Source of the DNA: Lachnospiraceae bacterium
GTDB lineage: Bacteria > Bacillota > Clostridia > Lachnospirales > Lachnospiraceae
DNA length: 64,000 nt
Assembly: GCA_024691125.1 (NCBI GenBank)
Contig: JAILNV010000016.1
Span: forward strand, 62,001-126,000
Reading direction: 5' to 3'
Position 1 is the first letter of the stretch, and every line of letters begins with the position of its first letter. This document shows positions 35,508-44,957 of this stretch, piece after piece. The notes under the pieces are model-generated. The model worked only from the letters and a program-made list of their open reading frames with translations. It was not told the origin of the DNA and made no database searches. Both the position numbers and the translations under genes were made by a program.

Positions 35508-36416
35508 TCAACTTTTTTGATAGGATAAAAGCATTAGCTCTTTCTTCAGAAGTTCAAGCTCCGTTCCGATACCGCAGTCATAAATGCCGCCCTCCGATTC
35601 TATAAAGCATTCCGACTGTCTGAGCGTAAGATCCTCAATAACTTCTATCGTATCCGTACTTCCCAGTCCTTCGGTAAGCTGATCCTTCCGATCGTTTATA
35701 TACTCGTAATCCGCTTTGGACACATGAATTATAAAGTTCTTGCCTCCCTCAATGTTTCTTACGGTATCATGCAGGAGATTAAGCATTATCTCCCTGTTTG
35801 ACGATAGTGAAACATGAAAGATATGTTCAAATATATCGGTAATGGTATCCACAAGCAGCGGCTCCATTTCCTCCAGCTTCTTTTCGTATTCCTCCTGAAG
35901 CTGATCCTCTCTTTCCTTAAGCTCCCGTTCCTTTTCCGATACTATCCTTATTCCTTCCGAATTACCCTTTTCATAACCCTCGGCGTATCCCTGGTCTCTT
36001 GCGGCCGCCTTTATGGATTCAGCCTCTTCATTGGCTGCTTCCAGTATCCTTTCCGCCTCTTCCCGTGCAGCTTCAATGTACTCACCCGAGTCATCCTGCC
36101 CCATCGAAGAAGACACCTCTTCATCCGGATAATTCTGCTCATAGCCTTCATCCGGATAATCACTGTCAGACTCATCCGAGTATTCAACTCTCTCGGGATG
36201 TCCTACCGTATTGTCGCCAAGCAGCATGTCCAGCTGTTCCGCATTAAGCCCTGCCCTGAAAGCTCCGGATTCCTCCTCATATGCATCTTCATACTCCGGT
36301 ATCTGTACCGACAGCTCATTTAACTGCTGCAGCCTCGATGCGATGAGTTCGTTGGAATCGATCACTCTCTTTTCATCCTTTTTGACGACATAATTCGACT
36401 TCAAAAGATTAGACAA
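35508..36416 (-). CDS. fliH: Flagellar assembly protein FliH
   Basis: 302 residues. N-terminal LLKSNYVVKKDEKRVID is typical of Firmicute FliH; a very acidic insert (about 80-115) follows, then the coiled coil with AREEAERILEAANEEAE and a FliH/VatE-like C-terminal domain. It regulates FliI. The start overlaps the fliG stop by eight bases. Confidence 0.9.
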   Translation of the reverse strand: MSNLLKSNYVVKKDEKRVIDSNELIASRLQQLNELSVQIPEYEDAYEEESGAFRAGLNAEQLDMLLGDNTVGHPERVEYSDESDSDYPDEGYEQNYPDEEVSSSMGQDDSGEYIEAAREEAERILEAANEEAESIKAAARDQGYAEGYEKGNSEGIRIVSEKERELKEREDQLQEEYEKKLEEMEPLLVDTITDIFEHIFHVSLSSNREIMLNLLHDTVRNIEGGKNFIIHVSKADYEYINDRKDQLTEGLGSTDTIEVIEDLTLRQSECFIESEGGIYDCGIGTELELLKKELMLLSYQKS

Positions 36417-37425
36417 CTATCTCATCACCTCCACCTCGCGATATAACGATCTCTGCCGAATCCTCAAGTCTTCTAATTACATTAACGATCTTCTGCTGAG
36501 CTTCCTCTACATCCTTCATACGAACAGGTCCCATGAATTCCATGTCTTCCTTTATCATTACCGCAAGACGCTTACTGAGGTTATTGAAGATAGCATTCTG
36601 AACCTCTTCGTTGGCACTCTTAAGCGCAATAGCCAGATCTCCGTTATCAACATCACGCAGCACTCTCTGGATCGCACGGTCATCAAGGAGCAGGATATCC
36701 TCAAATACGAACATTTTCTTCCTGATCTCTTCCGCAAGCTCGGGCTCATCGATCTCGAGGGTCTCCATGATATGTTTCTCTGTACTTCTGTCAACAGTAT
36801 TGAGAATATCAACTACCGAATCGACACCGCCGATAACCGTATAATCCTGATTCACAAGTGATGCCAGCTTAGTCTCCAATATACGTTCAACCTCCTTAAC
36901 AACATCAGGAGATGTTCTGTCCATAAGTGCTATACGTTTCGCAACGTCGGCCTGCCGTTCGGGCGGTAACGCTCCCACTATCATTGCTGCCTGCGAAGCG
37001 CTCAGATAAGACAGTATGAGCGCAATGGTCTGCGGATGCTCATCCTGTATAAAGTTAAGAAGCTGTGATGCCTCCGTCTTTCTGATAAACTCAAAGGGCT
37101 TAACCTGCAGCGAAGCAGTAAGCTTGCCGATAACATCCATTGCCTTCTCTTCGCCAAGAGCCTTCTCCAGAAGCTCCTTCGCATAACCGATACCGCCTTC
37201 TGCGATATACTGCTGGGCAAGACATACCTGGTAGAACTCCTCCAGTATCTGTTCCTTTACCGCAGGTGTTACGCTTCTTGTATTGGCTATCTCGAGGGTA
37301 AGGTCCTCTATCTCCTCCTCCTTGAGGTATTTGAATATTTCCGCGGAGCGTTCGGGACCGAGCGATATGAGCAGTATCGCTCCTTTCTGCACCCCTGAGA
37401 GCTCCTCATCATATGACGTTGCCAT
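36409..37425 (-). CDS. fliG: Flagellar motor switch protein FliG
   Basis: About 338 residues: FliG N domain (GVQKGAILLISLGPERSAEI), middle domain with EHPQTIALILSYL and SASQAAMIVGALP, and C-terminal torque domain with the charged ridge (IQRVLRDVDNGDLAIALK). It generates torque against MotA. The ATG at 37425 (MATSYDEE) is chosen instead of TTG 37437; GGGGG lies upstream and the fliF stop is at 37428. Confidence 0.96.
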   Translation of the reverse strand: MATSYDEELSGVQKGAILLISLGPERSAEIFKYLKEEEIEDLTLEIANTRSVTPAVKEQILEEFYQVCLAQQYIAEGGIGYAKELLEKALGEEKAMDVIGKLTASLQVKPFEFIRKTEASQLLNFIQDEHPQTIALILSYLSASQAAMIVGALPPERQADVAKRIALMDRTSPDVVKEVERILETKLASLVNQDYTVIGGVDSVVDILNTVDRSTEKHIMETLEIDEPELAEEIRKKMFVFEDILLLDDRAIQRVLRDVDNGDLAIALKSANEEVQNAIFNNLSKRLAVMIKEDMEFMGPVRMKDVEEAQQKIVNVIRRLEDSAEIVISRGGGDEIVV

Positions 37426-37427
37426 GA

Positions 37428-39041
37428 TTACCCCCAATCTCCGGTAAGCCAGTTACGAAGCAGTGCCGCTGCGGCATCCGGATTCTCATCAACAAATTTC
37501 TCAACCAGTATCCTGACTTCGGATTTATTGTCAAGCTCTATATCCTCAAGCATCGGCTGCTGTTCCTGAGTCGTCTCAAGAAGATCCTCAACCGAAAGCT
37601 CTTCCTCCTGTTCGATGACCGGCTTCTCTCTTCTCAGGCTTGTAAATACCACAACCGCAAGAAGAGCCAGGATTATAACTATCAGTGCTATCTGCGCTAT
37701 GTCGGAAGCCGTCATCTGCGTTCCTTCATCAGCCTGGAAGATAGGCACATCATAAGCGATTATCGAGATCCTGCCCGCAGGAATACCGGTAGCCTGTGAA
37801 ATATGAGTGATGTAAGTCTCATCAACATCCCTCGGAACCATATCGCTGTTGGCTGCTATGAATTCATCGAAGCTTATACCATCAAGAGCTCCGCTCTGCT
37901 TAAGATCGCTTTCCTTATAGATCACATAGTGAGATGCCGTTACGGCGATTGATGATTCGTCATATTTTATTGTGCCGCCGGGCGTTGATTTGTCTGTAAT
38001 CTTTTCACTCGGCAGATAATCTCTTGATTCCTCCGCCACGCTGTAATTGGAATTCGCTCCGTTCTCCATTACATAGGTGGTATTTTCCTGATTGGTATCC
38101 GTACCCGGCACGCCGGCCACTCCGCCGGTTCCTTCCGCCTCATAGGTATTCTCATGTGAGATCACATTCGTGCCGTTCTCATCAGCCTGGGTATATGTAT
38201 GTTCCGTTTCGTTGGTCGATGAAAAATCAAACACAAGATTGGTAGCAACCTTGACATCCTCAAATATGGATCCGAGGAACAGATTGGTCACTTCCTGTTT
38301 AACAAGCCTCTCAGCCTCGGCTTTAAGGGCTATCTGATTGGACGTATTTATGGATCCCGTTCCGTCAGCCGCAGCATCGGCTCCCGAGAAAAGGAGCTTA
38401 CCCTGCGAATCCAGAATGGTAATGTTATCGGTTGTCTTATTACCGAGAGCGGTCGCGATATTCTTGGCGAAATTCTCTGCCACTCCGGCACCCAGCTCCT
38501 CTTCAAGCTCAAGAACAACACTTGCATATGATTCCTCTTCCTTCGCAAGAAGAGTACCGTCATTATCGGGGATCGAAAGCGTTACATAAGCTTTCTTTAC
38601 GGCAGACTGGGCTTCCATAATATCCTCAAGATGCCCTTCCTGATACAGCTTATATGTCTTCTGCTTGTCGGATTCGGTGGCCGAAAAGCCTCCGCCGAGC
38701 GCGGCGTCCAGGCTGTAGCTGTCTGCCGGAATACTGTTCGCGCCTAGCAGCAGCGTCGCGGATGCGATATTTTCCTTAAGTACCGATATGATAAGTCCGT
38801 CATCGGTCACTCTGTACGGGATCCCGTCGCCCTCTAACAGGCTTATGATCTCCGAAGCCTGCTTCGGTGACTCACAGGTTATGAGCGTTTCATACACCGG
38901 TCTTGTAAGTATCGTTGCAAGCACAGCAAGCGCTACAACCACACCGGCCGCAACGCTTATTATTATCGTCTTCTGTTTTGTTGTGAACTTATTCCACCAC
39001 TCGAGTATTCTCTGTGGTATTTCTCTCAATCTGTCAATCAT
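37428..39041 (-). CDS. fliF: Flagellar MS-ring protein FliF
   Basis: 537 residues with two membrane helices (about 26-46 and 445-465), the ring-building YscJ/FliF domain after the first helix (RPVYETLITCESPKQASEII), a periplasmic beta-collar region, and a cytoplasmic FliG-binding tail. GGGAGATGATAGA precedes the ATG. It is the first scaffold of the basal body. A 122-bp gap with a weak CCGCAG/CTGCGG hairpin separates it from fliE. Confidence 0.95.
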   Translation of the reverse strand: MIDRLREIPQRILEWWNKFTTKQKTIIISVAAGVVVALAVLATILTRPVYETLITCESPKQASEIISLLEGDGIPYRVTDDGLIISVLKENIASATLLLGANSIPADSYSLDAALGGGFSATESDKQKTYKLYQEGHLEDIMEAQSAVKKAYVTLSIPDNDGTLLAKEEESYASVVLELEEELGAGVAENFAKNIATALGNKTTDNITILDSQGKLLFSGADAAADGTGSINTSNQIALKAEAERLVKQEVTNLFLGSIFEDVKVATNLVFDFSSTNETEHTYTQADENGTNVISHENTYEAEGTGGVAGVPGTDTNQENTTYVMENGANSNYSVAEESRDYLPSEKITDKSTPGGTIKYDESSIAVTASHYVIYKESDLKQSGALDGISFDEFIAANSDMVPRDVDETYITHISQATGIPAGRISIIAYDVPIFQADEGTQMTASDIAQIALIVIILALLAVVVFTSLRREKPVIEQEEELSVEDLLETTQEQQPMLEDIELDNKSEVRILVEKFVDENPDAAAALLRNWLTGDWG

Positions 39042-39163
39042 TCTATCATCTCCCCCTTAAACATCCCGCAGCCGTTTCCTACCCGGGACACTGCGGAACA
39101 ATCAAACTGACAGATCCATTTCATGGCAAATGCATCGGTTCGGGCACCTGCCGCAAGCTTATG

Positions 39164-39478
39164 TCAGATCTGAATCTGCATTATTTCCTTGTACGCTTCT
39201 ATGAATTTATCTCTTAACGCCACGGTATATGAAAGTGCCGTGGACGCCTTGGCTGCCGCTATTGCAAGATCATGTGTGTTCTCCGAGATACCGAGAGCGA
39301 ACTTGATCTCCTCCTCCTCCGACTTATTAAGAAGATCGTTGGTCTCATTTATATTGCTCAGAGCCGACTTAAAAAGCGATTCGAAGCTCTGCTCCGTCTG
39401 CGGTGTCTTTGTGGAAGCCCTGTTGGCCGCAGCTGCAACGGCTCCCGAATTAACATTTAATAATGATGTTATATCCAT
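39164..39478 (-). CDS. fliE: Flagellar hook-basal body adaptor FliE
   Basis: 104 residues, standard FliE length: EQSFESLFKSALSNINETND and the C-terminal KASTALSYTVALRDKFIEAY with the usual IMQIQI ending. It joins the MS ring to the rod. Strong GGGAGGGG site before the ATG. Confidence 0.94.
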   Translation of the reverse strand: MDITSLLNVNSGAVAAAANRASTKTPQTEQSFESLFKSALSNINETNDLLNKSEEEEIKFALGISENTHDLAIAAAKASTALSYTVALRDKFIEAYKEIMQIQI

Positions 39479-39499
39479 GTTCGATCCCCTCCCGTTCTA

Positions 39500-39949
39500 T
39501 CAGCTCTGGCCTATATTCAGTCCCTTCATTGCCATTGACTTTGATGATGTGAACGCCGTTGCATTGGCCTCATATGCCCTGGTGGCATCTATCATGTTCG
39601 TCATCTCGGTAACGATATCCACATTCGGATACCACACATATCCCGCTTCATCCGCATCGGGATGCGATGGATCATACACTCTCTTCATTTCCGAAAGGTT
39701 ATCTTCATATATGTGGCTGACTCTTACACCGTCACCGACATCCATTCCTCTGCTCTTTGCAAAGATGGTGCCAAAGGATGTCGGATCCGTTGTCTTCTCA
39801 TGGAAAGTCACTATCTTTCTTTTATACGGTGTACCGTCCTCGGTTCTCGTTGTATTTGCATTGGCAACATTCTGGGATATTATATCCATCCTGTAACGTT
39901 CGGCTGTCATACCCGATGCGTTAACTCCGAATGATTTAAAAACGCTCAT
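39500..39949 (-). CDS. flgC: Proximal rod protein FlgC
   Basis: About 149 residues: FKSFGVNASGMTAERYRMDI and QNVANANTTRTEDG at the N-terminus, YPNVDIVTEMTNMIDATRAY and the axial C-terminal helix. The ATG at 39949 follows AAAGGAGG at 7 bp, so the GTG start of the ORF track (39967, inside the ribosome binding site) is rejected. Confidence 0.95.
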   Translation of the reverse strand: MSVFKSFGVNASGMTAERYRMDIISQNVANANTTRTEDGTPYKRKIVTFHEKTTDPTSFGTIFAKSRGMDVGDGVRVSHIYEDNLSEMKRVYDPSHPDADEAGYVWYPNVDIVTEMTNMIDATRAYEANATAFTSSKSMAMKGLNIGQS

Positions 39950-39983
39950 AAGAATCCTCCTTTCCACCTACGCCCGTTATTCG

Positions 39984-40385
39984 TTACTTGATAACAGACT
40001 TAAGATTCTTAAACTCCTGATCTATGCTCTGGATCAGACCGTTGTACTTGATCTGATTGGACGCAAGCTCCACATTCTCCGTATCTATGTCAACATTGTT
40101 TCCGTCGAGCCTGTACGAGAACGCGCTGTGATCAAGATATGTCCTCGGATCAACATGTGACAGCCTGCCGTTTGAATTAAGCGCATCCACCTTTTTATCG
40201 AGGCTTACATACTTCGAAGACCGAAGCGCATGCTTAAGCTCGGTCTCAAACGATACATCCTGTCTTTTATAATTAGGGGTATCTACATTGGCGATATTGT
40301 TCGATATGGCATCATTACGAAGCCATGACGCATCAGCGGCCTTCGAGAGGACGTTGATATAGTTATAGACATTAGAATTTATCAT
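39984..40385 (-). CDS. flgB: Proximal rod protein FlgB
   Basis: 133 residues. N-terminal rod signature LRNDAISNNIANVDTPNYKR and the later LDGNNVDIDTENVELASNQI with YNGLIQSIDQEFKNL. First gene of the motility operon, 33 bp downstream of a promoter -10 box, and adjacent to codY as in B. subtilis. Confidence 0.95.
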   Translation of the reverse strand: MINSNVYNYINVLSKAADASWLRNDAISNNIANVDTPNYKRQDVSFETELKHALRSSKYVSLDKKVDALNSNGRLSHVDPRTYLDHSAFSYRLDGNNVDIDTENVELASNQIKYNGLIQSIDQEFKNLKSVIK

Positions 40386-40407
40386 TTATACTCACCTACC
40401 CTTCTTT

Positions 40408-40435
40408 ATTATAATAAAAATCGTTAAAAACACAA
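40408..40435 (-). promoter_or_regulatory. Sigma-A-type promoter of the flgB (fla/che) operon
   Basis: TTGTGT (40430-40435), 16-bp AT-rich spacer, perfect TATAAT (40408-40413) on the minus strand, just upstream of flgB and downstream of the codY terminator. It is the only good promoter seen before the 37-kb gene array, apart from weaker internal candidates. Confidence 0.6.
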
Positions 40436-40497
40436 GGATATTTTAAAAAAACATACAACATATGGTATAAACTCCGGATGATCCGACAAAATACCCT

Positions 40498-40539
40498 TAA
40501 AAAACAACAAACGGACCTGCACGATCTGCAAATCCGTTT
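40498..40539 (-). terminator. Rho-independent terminator after codY
   Basis: Minus-strand AAACGGA...TCCGTTT (40509-40539) with an inner GCA/TGC pairing, followed by GTTGTTTTTT. A second direct copy of AAACGGAnTTGCAG (at 40547-40560) lies just upstream and could compete for the single TCCGTTT arm. Confidence 0.7.
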
Positions 40540-40577
40540 GTAATCCCTGCAACTCCGTTTATCGGGTGTGGCTTATT

Positions 40578-41357
40578 CTATTTTTTCCGTTTGAGCTCCT
40601 CTATCTCATCAAAAATAACCGGATTAAGCACCTTGATATAGGTACCCTTCATTCCGGACGACCTTGACTCAATAACTCCGGCACTCTCAAATTTGCGGAG
40701 CGCATTAACGATCACCGAACGTGTTATTCCTACTCTGTCAGCTATCTTGCTGGCAACAAGAATGCCTTCGTTTCCGTCAAGCTCATCAAATATGTGGATT
40801 ATAGCCTCCATCTCGGAGAAGCTGAGCGTTCCTATCGCTGATTTGACTACCTGGAGCTTCCTGTTCTCCTCTGCACTCTCTTCATTAACGGCTCTCAGCA
40901 TCTCGAGTCCCACTACGGTAGAACCATACTCACACAATATTATATCGTCAATTGCGTACTGTTCCTTAACCTTATAGATAAATAATGTTCCGAGACGCTC
41001 GCCGGCTATGTCTATAGGCGTCACTATGGCCTGATATTTATTACTCTCAGACACTTCAAAGCCAAGTGTTTCAAGATTAACATCCTCTTTTGTGGAAAGG
41101 ACACCGAGAAGCCTCTCGTTAAGCATATGATCTATTATCCCGCCCACTTCGTATTTCAGCAGACCGTCAATCTCTCCGATATCCTCTCTGGCGCCGGTAC
41201 CGAGGATCTTGCCTTTCTTGCTTATGACCAGAACATTGGATTCCAAAATATCCTTAAGCACATCACAGATATCATTGAACACAACCTTGCTGGAACTGTT
41301 GTTGTGCAGAAGCTTCTGTATCATTCTTGTTTTATCTAACAACTGAACACTACTCAT
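40578..41357 (-). CDS. codY: GTP- and branched-chain-amino-acid-sensing repressor CodY
   Basis: 259 residues, exactly the usual size: N-terminal GAF-like ligand domain (MSSVQLLDKTRMIQKLL, RLGTLFIYK) and a C-terminal winged helix (ASKIADRVGITRSVIVNALR) with SGMKGTYIKVLN. It represses nutrient-limitation genes, and in B. subtilis also the fla/che promoter next door. GGAGG precedes the ATG. Its position directly upstream of flgB is conserved with B. subtilis. Confidence 0.96.
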   Translation of the reverse strand: MSSVQLLDKTRMIQKLLHNNSSSKVVFNDICDVLKDILESNVLVISKKGKILGTGAREDIGEIDGLLKYEVGGIIDHMLNERLLGVLSTKEDVNLETLGFEVSESNKYQAIVTPIDIAGERLGTLFIYKVKEQYAIDDIILCEYGSTVVGLEMLRAVNEESAEENRKLQVVKSAIGTLSFSEMEAIIHIFDELDGNEGILVASKIADRVGITRSVIVNALRKFESAGVIESRSSGMKGTYIKVLNPVIFDEIEELKRKK

Positions 41358-41430
41358 CCGATACCTCCGGAAATCATTTTCGAAATAGTCATAATTATTG
41401 TAACAACTTTTACAACAAATAAATCATAAC

Positions 41431-41471
41431 ACAAACAGGCGTGATAATCAATCTTTATCACGCCTGTTTGT
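41431..41471. terminator. Perfect 17-bp inverted repeat between topA and codY
   Basis: ACAAACAGGCGTGATAA...TTATCACGCCTGTTTGT with a seven-base loop. In the topA direction it is followed by GTTATGATTTATTTG, only moderately U-rich; a better T-run lies on the plus strand, where no gene ends. On the minus strand TTGATT-N17-TATGAT inside and after the repeat is a possible codY promoter. Confidence 0.6.
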
Positions 41472-41522
41472 AGAATATTTTTTGTTTTTTTCACAATTTT
41501 CTAACTATTTATCCGCCAGTCT

Positions 41523-41536
41523 TAACTATTCAGAAC
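41523..41536 (+). repeat. TAACTATTCAGAAC element after topA
   Basis: Fourteen bases identical to the core of the 29-bp repeat, followed by CATATTTTACAAAAAC, which also resembles the flank of the 60-kb copy. Located between the topA stop and the inverted repeat at 41431-41471. Confidence 0.55.
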
Positions 41537-41553
41537 TCATATTTTACAAAAAC

Positions 41554-43626
41554 CTATGATTTAGGCTTATCCATTACGTTTCCGCATTCAGGATCTATGC
41601 ACTGAAGCCTCGATCCCTTCTCCACCGTCATGCCGCCGCATTTACTGCATTTAACAGCTGACGGACGCTGCCATGACATAAATTCGCAGTTTTGTCCGTC
41701 TTCGCATCCGTAGAATCTTCTTCCCTTTTTGGTCTTTCTGATAACAATATCTTTACCGCATTTGGGACATTTGATACCTGTCTTCTCAAGGTAGGGCTTG
41801 GTATTCCTGCATTCGGGAAACCCCGGGCACGCAAGAAACTTGCCGTGCGGGCCGTATTTAAGCACCATGTTTCTTCCGCACACATCACATATCTCATCCG
41901 TGACCTCATCCCTTATCTCTACCTTCTGAAGCTCCTTCTCTGCTTCCACCACTGCCTCGTCAAGATCGGGATAGAAATTCCTTATTATCGTTTTCCAGTC
42001 TACGGTGCCTTCCTCAACATTATCAAGCAGCATTTCCAGATTGGCCGTGAAATCCTTGTCCACAATACTGGGAAAAGCCTCGACCATCATACGGTTTACC
42101 ACCTCTCCGAGTTCCGTCACGAAGAGATTCCTACCCTCTTTAATGACATATCTCCTTGCAAGGATCGTTGTTATCGTCGGGGCATAGGTCGACGGACGTC
42201 CGATACCCAGCTCTTCCATCGCCCTTACCAGTGTGGCCTCCGTATAATGTGCCGGTGGCTGGGTAAAGTGCTGCTTCTCATCAATATCTGCCAGAGACAG
42301 TACCGAATCGGTGCTTATACCCGCAGGCAGCGAATCCTCTGCCGCCTCTTTGTCATCATCCGAGGTATATACACACATAAAGCCGTCAAAAAGCGGTTTC
42401 GAAGCTGAGGATCTGAACCTGTGACTGCCCGATTCTATATTGATGGACATCGTCTCATATCTTGCCGGCTGCATCATGCTTGCCGCAAAACGCTTCCAGA
42501 TAAGAGTGTACAGTCTGTACTGGTCCCGGCTGAGCGATTCCTTAAGTGCTTCAGGAGTTCTGTTAATATCCGTCGGCCTTATAGCCTCATGCGCATCCTG
42601 TATCTTCTTACCGGTCTTGCCTGTAGCAGCCTGGTCACCGACATATGCATCACCGTATTTCTCTTTTATATATTCTCTTGCATTTGCGGCAGCTTCATCT
42701 GCGACACGGGTCGAATCGGTTCTTAAGTATGTTATCACACCGACTGTTCCGTTACCCTTGATATCGATTCCCTCATACAGCTGCTGAGCCAGTCTCATGG
42801 TCTTCTGTGTGGAGAAGTTAAGAACCTTGCTCGCTTCCTGCTGTAAAGTCGATGTAGTAAACGGAAGCGGCTGTTTCCTGATCCTCTCTCCCTTTTTCAC
42901 TTCGGATATTTTAAACGTATTCTTCTTAATGTCTTCTATTACGGAATCAAGCTCCTTCTTTGAGCTTATCTCACCGGCCTTATCACTGCTGCCGGTATAA
43001 TGCGCAGCGAAGGTCTTCTTTATTCCTTCTGCCGAAAGATTAACGCCAAGTGTCCAATACTCACGCGGAATAAACGCATTTATCTCATCCTCACGCTCAC
43101 AGATTATCCTTAGCGCTACAGACTGAACTCTTCCGGCGCTCAAGCCTCGCTTAACCTTGGCCCACAGAAGCGGCGATATCCTGTATCCCACCATTCTGTC
43201 AAGTATTCGTCTCGCCTGCTGCGCATCAACAAGATTCATATCAATGTCCCTTGCATTCTTAAGGGATTCCTTAACCGCAGCCTTCGTGATCTCATTAAAG
43301 GTTATCCTGTATACCTTCTTGTTTTCAAGCTTCAGGGCATAGATAAGATGCCATGATATGGCCTCTCCCTCACGGTCAGGGTCGGTTGCCAGATATATCT
43401 TATCCGCCTTCTTCACTTCCTTCTTAAGCGAAGCTACCAGATCTCCCTTTCCTCTGATAGTTATATACTTAGGGTCGTAATCATGATCGACATCAACGCC
43501 CAGACTGCTCTTTGGCAGATCTCTCACGTGACCGTTGCTGGCCATCACCTCATAATTGGAACCCAGGAACTTTTTTATTGTCTTAACCTTTGCAGGCGAC
43601 TCAACTATAACAAGATTCTTACTCAT
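41554..43626 (-). CDS. topA: DNA topoisomerase I
   Basis: 690 residues of type IA topoisomerase: Toprim domain (LVIVESPAKVKTIKKFLG, ATDPDREGEAISWH), the active-site Tyr in GVITYLRTDSTR near residue 300, and three C-terminal zinc ribbons (CDVCGRN, CPKCGKD, CSKCGGM). It relaxes negative supercoils. It follows dprA as in B. subtilis; a promoter of its own and a 5' stem-loop lie in the 205-bp gap 43627-43831. Confidence 0.97.
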   Translation of the reverse strand: MSKNLVIVESPAKVKTIKKFLGSNYEVMASNGHVRDLPKSSLGVDVDHDYDPKYITIRGKGDLVASLKKEVKKADKIYLATDPDREGEAISWHLIYALKLENKKVYRITFNEITKAAVKESLKNARDIDMNLVDAQQARRILDRMVGYRISPLLWAKVKRGLSAGRVQSVALRIICEREDEINAFIPREYWTLGVNLSAEGIKKTFAAHYTGSSDKAGEISSKKELDSVIEDIKKNTFKISEVKKGERIRKQPLPFTTSTLQQEASKVLNFSTQKTMRLAQQLYEGIDIKGNGTVGVITYLRTDSTRVADEAAANAREYIKEKYGDAYVGDQAATGKTGKKIQDAHEAIRPTDINRTPEALKESLSRDQYRLYTLIWKRFAASMMQPARYETMSINIESGSHRFRSSASKPLFDGFMCVYTSDDDKEAAEDSLPAGISTDSVLSLADIDEKQHFTQPPAHYTEATLVRAMEELGIGRPSTYAPTITTILARRYVIKEGRNLFVTELGEVVNRMMVEAFPSIVDKDFTANLEMLLDNVEEGTVDWKTIIRNFYPDLDEAVVEAEKELQKVEIRDEVTDEICDVCGRNMVLKYGPHGKFLACPGFPECRNTKPYLEKTGIKCPKCGKDIVIRKTKKGRRFYGCEDGQNCEFMSWQRPSAVKCSKCGGMTVEKGSRLQCIDPECGNVMDKPKS

Positions 43627-43734
43627 ATTTCTTCCCCATGCTAAAGCTTATCCGGTATTTCTTAACCTGCCTGACCATAGGAAGCGCACATATATGTTTG
43701 CCTTCCTACCTGATCATGACACTAAACAAGCCCT

Positions 43735-43763
43735 ACCATATCATAAAAGAAATTGAATTTCAA
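43735..43763 (-). promoter_or_regulatory. Sigma-A-type promoter for topA
   Basis: TTGAAA (43758-43763), 17-bp spacer, TATGGT (43735-43740) on the minus strand. The leader of about 100 nt can fold TAGGAAG...CTTCCTA (43679-43709). Confidence 0.5.
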
Positions 43764-43831
43764 GATAAAATTCAGGCGCTTTTTTCCGAAATACATCCTT
43801 TCAGACCGATTCCCTTACCGTCAGCCGGTCT

Positions 43832-44944
43832 TCATACCGCCAGGCATTCTCTTGTACGGACATAATATCCCTTGCCGGTTTCGGCCGCCAGTCCCTTGAT
43901 CCCCAGCTCGACAAGAGAGCAGATAACATCCTTAAGTTCAAGGCCGGATGCTTCGGACAGATCTCCGATACTCCTTGCGTAAGGTTCAAGAAGTTCATAA
44001 ACCTTCTTCTCGTTCTTATCAAGCTTAACCTTCGGAAGCTTCACTGTTTTCCTGTTATTGTCAAAAGATTCGTCAAGCATGTACATAATGTCCTCTGCGC
44101 TCATCACAGGCGTCGCTCCCTGCTTTATGAGCCTGTTGCAGCCCGTACTCAATGGATCCGTTATCCGCCCCGGTATAACAGTAACCTCCCTTCCCTGTTC
44201 CAGTGCCATGTCCACGGTTATCATGGTTCCGCTCTTCTCTCTTGCCTCTACGACCAGCAGGATATCCGCAAGTCCGCTTATTATCCTGTTCCTTGCCGGA
44301 AAGAGCCTTGCTGAAGGCTTGGTATATATCCCGTATTCGGACAATACCCCTCCGTTCTCCTTTAATCTTTCATACAGTACTCTGTTGGATGCAGGATAAC
44401 AGGTATTGACTCCGCATCCGAGTACGGCATAGCTCCTTCCGCCTGCATTAAGTGCCGCTTCCTGTGAAATGCCGTCAATCCCGTAAGCCATGCCGCTGAC
44501 GATAGTAACGCCGTATCCCGCAAGATCCGATGCGAAACGTCTTGCCATCATCCTTCCGTATTCCGAGCAGTTCCTCGCTCCTATTACGGCAACGCAATAC
44601 ACATCACCCGGCGGAAGGCTCCCCTTGCAGAACAGACCGAAGGGATGCCCCTGCGTCATCTTAAGCCTCTCAGGATACCTCACGTCATAATAAGGAATAA
44701 AGTCAATCCCCATCGAAAGCAGCTTCTCATATTCTGCATCAAGGTTCCAGTTCTGCCTCTTTTTTATAATATCATCCGCGTATTTTTCGCTGATCCCTTC
44801 TAAATTAATAAGCTCCTCACGATCCATCTCATACAGGTGCTTCGTTCCCCCGGCGGACAGCGCGGTTTTCTTGACGCTTCCCGGATAAGCCCTGTCCATA
44901 CCTGCCCACCAGTAGTCATATTTCATCTGTTCGGTATTATCCAT
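43832..44944 (-). CDS. dprA: DNA processing protein DprA (Smf)
   Basis: 370 residues: a helical N-terminal SAM-like region, the Rossmann-type DprA core with AVIGARNCSEYGRMMAR, VSGMAYGIDGISQEAAL, LGCGVNTCYPASN and NRIISGLADILLVVEA, and a C-terminal winged helix. It protects incoming single-stranded DNA and loads RecA. It is 13 bp downstream of yifB; the pair is common in clostridia. Confidence 0.95.
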   Translation of the reverse strand: MDNTEQMKYDYWWAGMDRAYPGSVKKTALSAGGTKHLYEMDREELINLEGISEKYADDIIKKRQNWNLDAEYEKLLSMGIDFIPYYDVRYPERLKMTQGHPFGLFCKGSLPPGDVYCVAVIGARNCSEYGRMMARRFASDLAGYGVTIVSGMAYGIDGISQEAALNAGGRSYAVLGCGVNTCYPASNRVLYERLKENGGVLSEYGIYTKPSARLFPARNRIISGLADILLVVEAREKSGTMITVDMALEQGREVTVIPGRITDPLSTGCNRLIKQGATPVMSAEDIMYMLDESFDNNRKTVKLPKVKLDKNEKKVYELLEPYARSIGDLSEASGLELKDVICSLVELGIKGLAAETGKGYYVRTRECLAV

Positions 44945-44957
44945 AAACGCACTCCTT

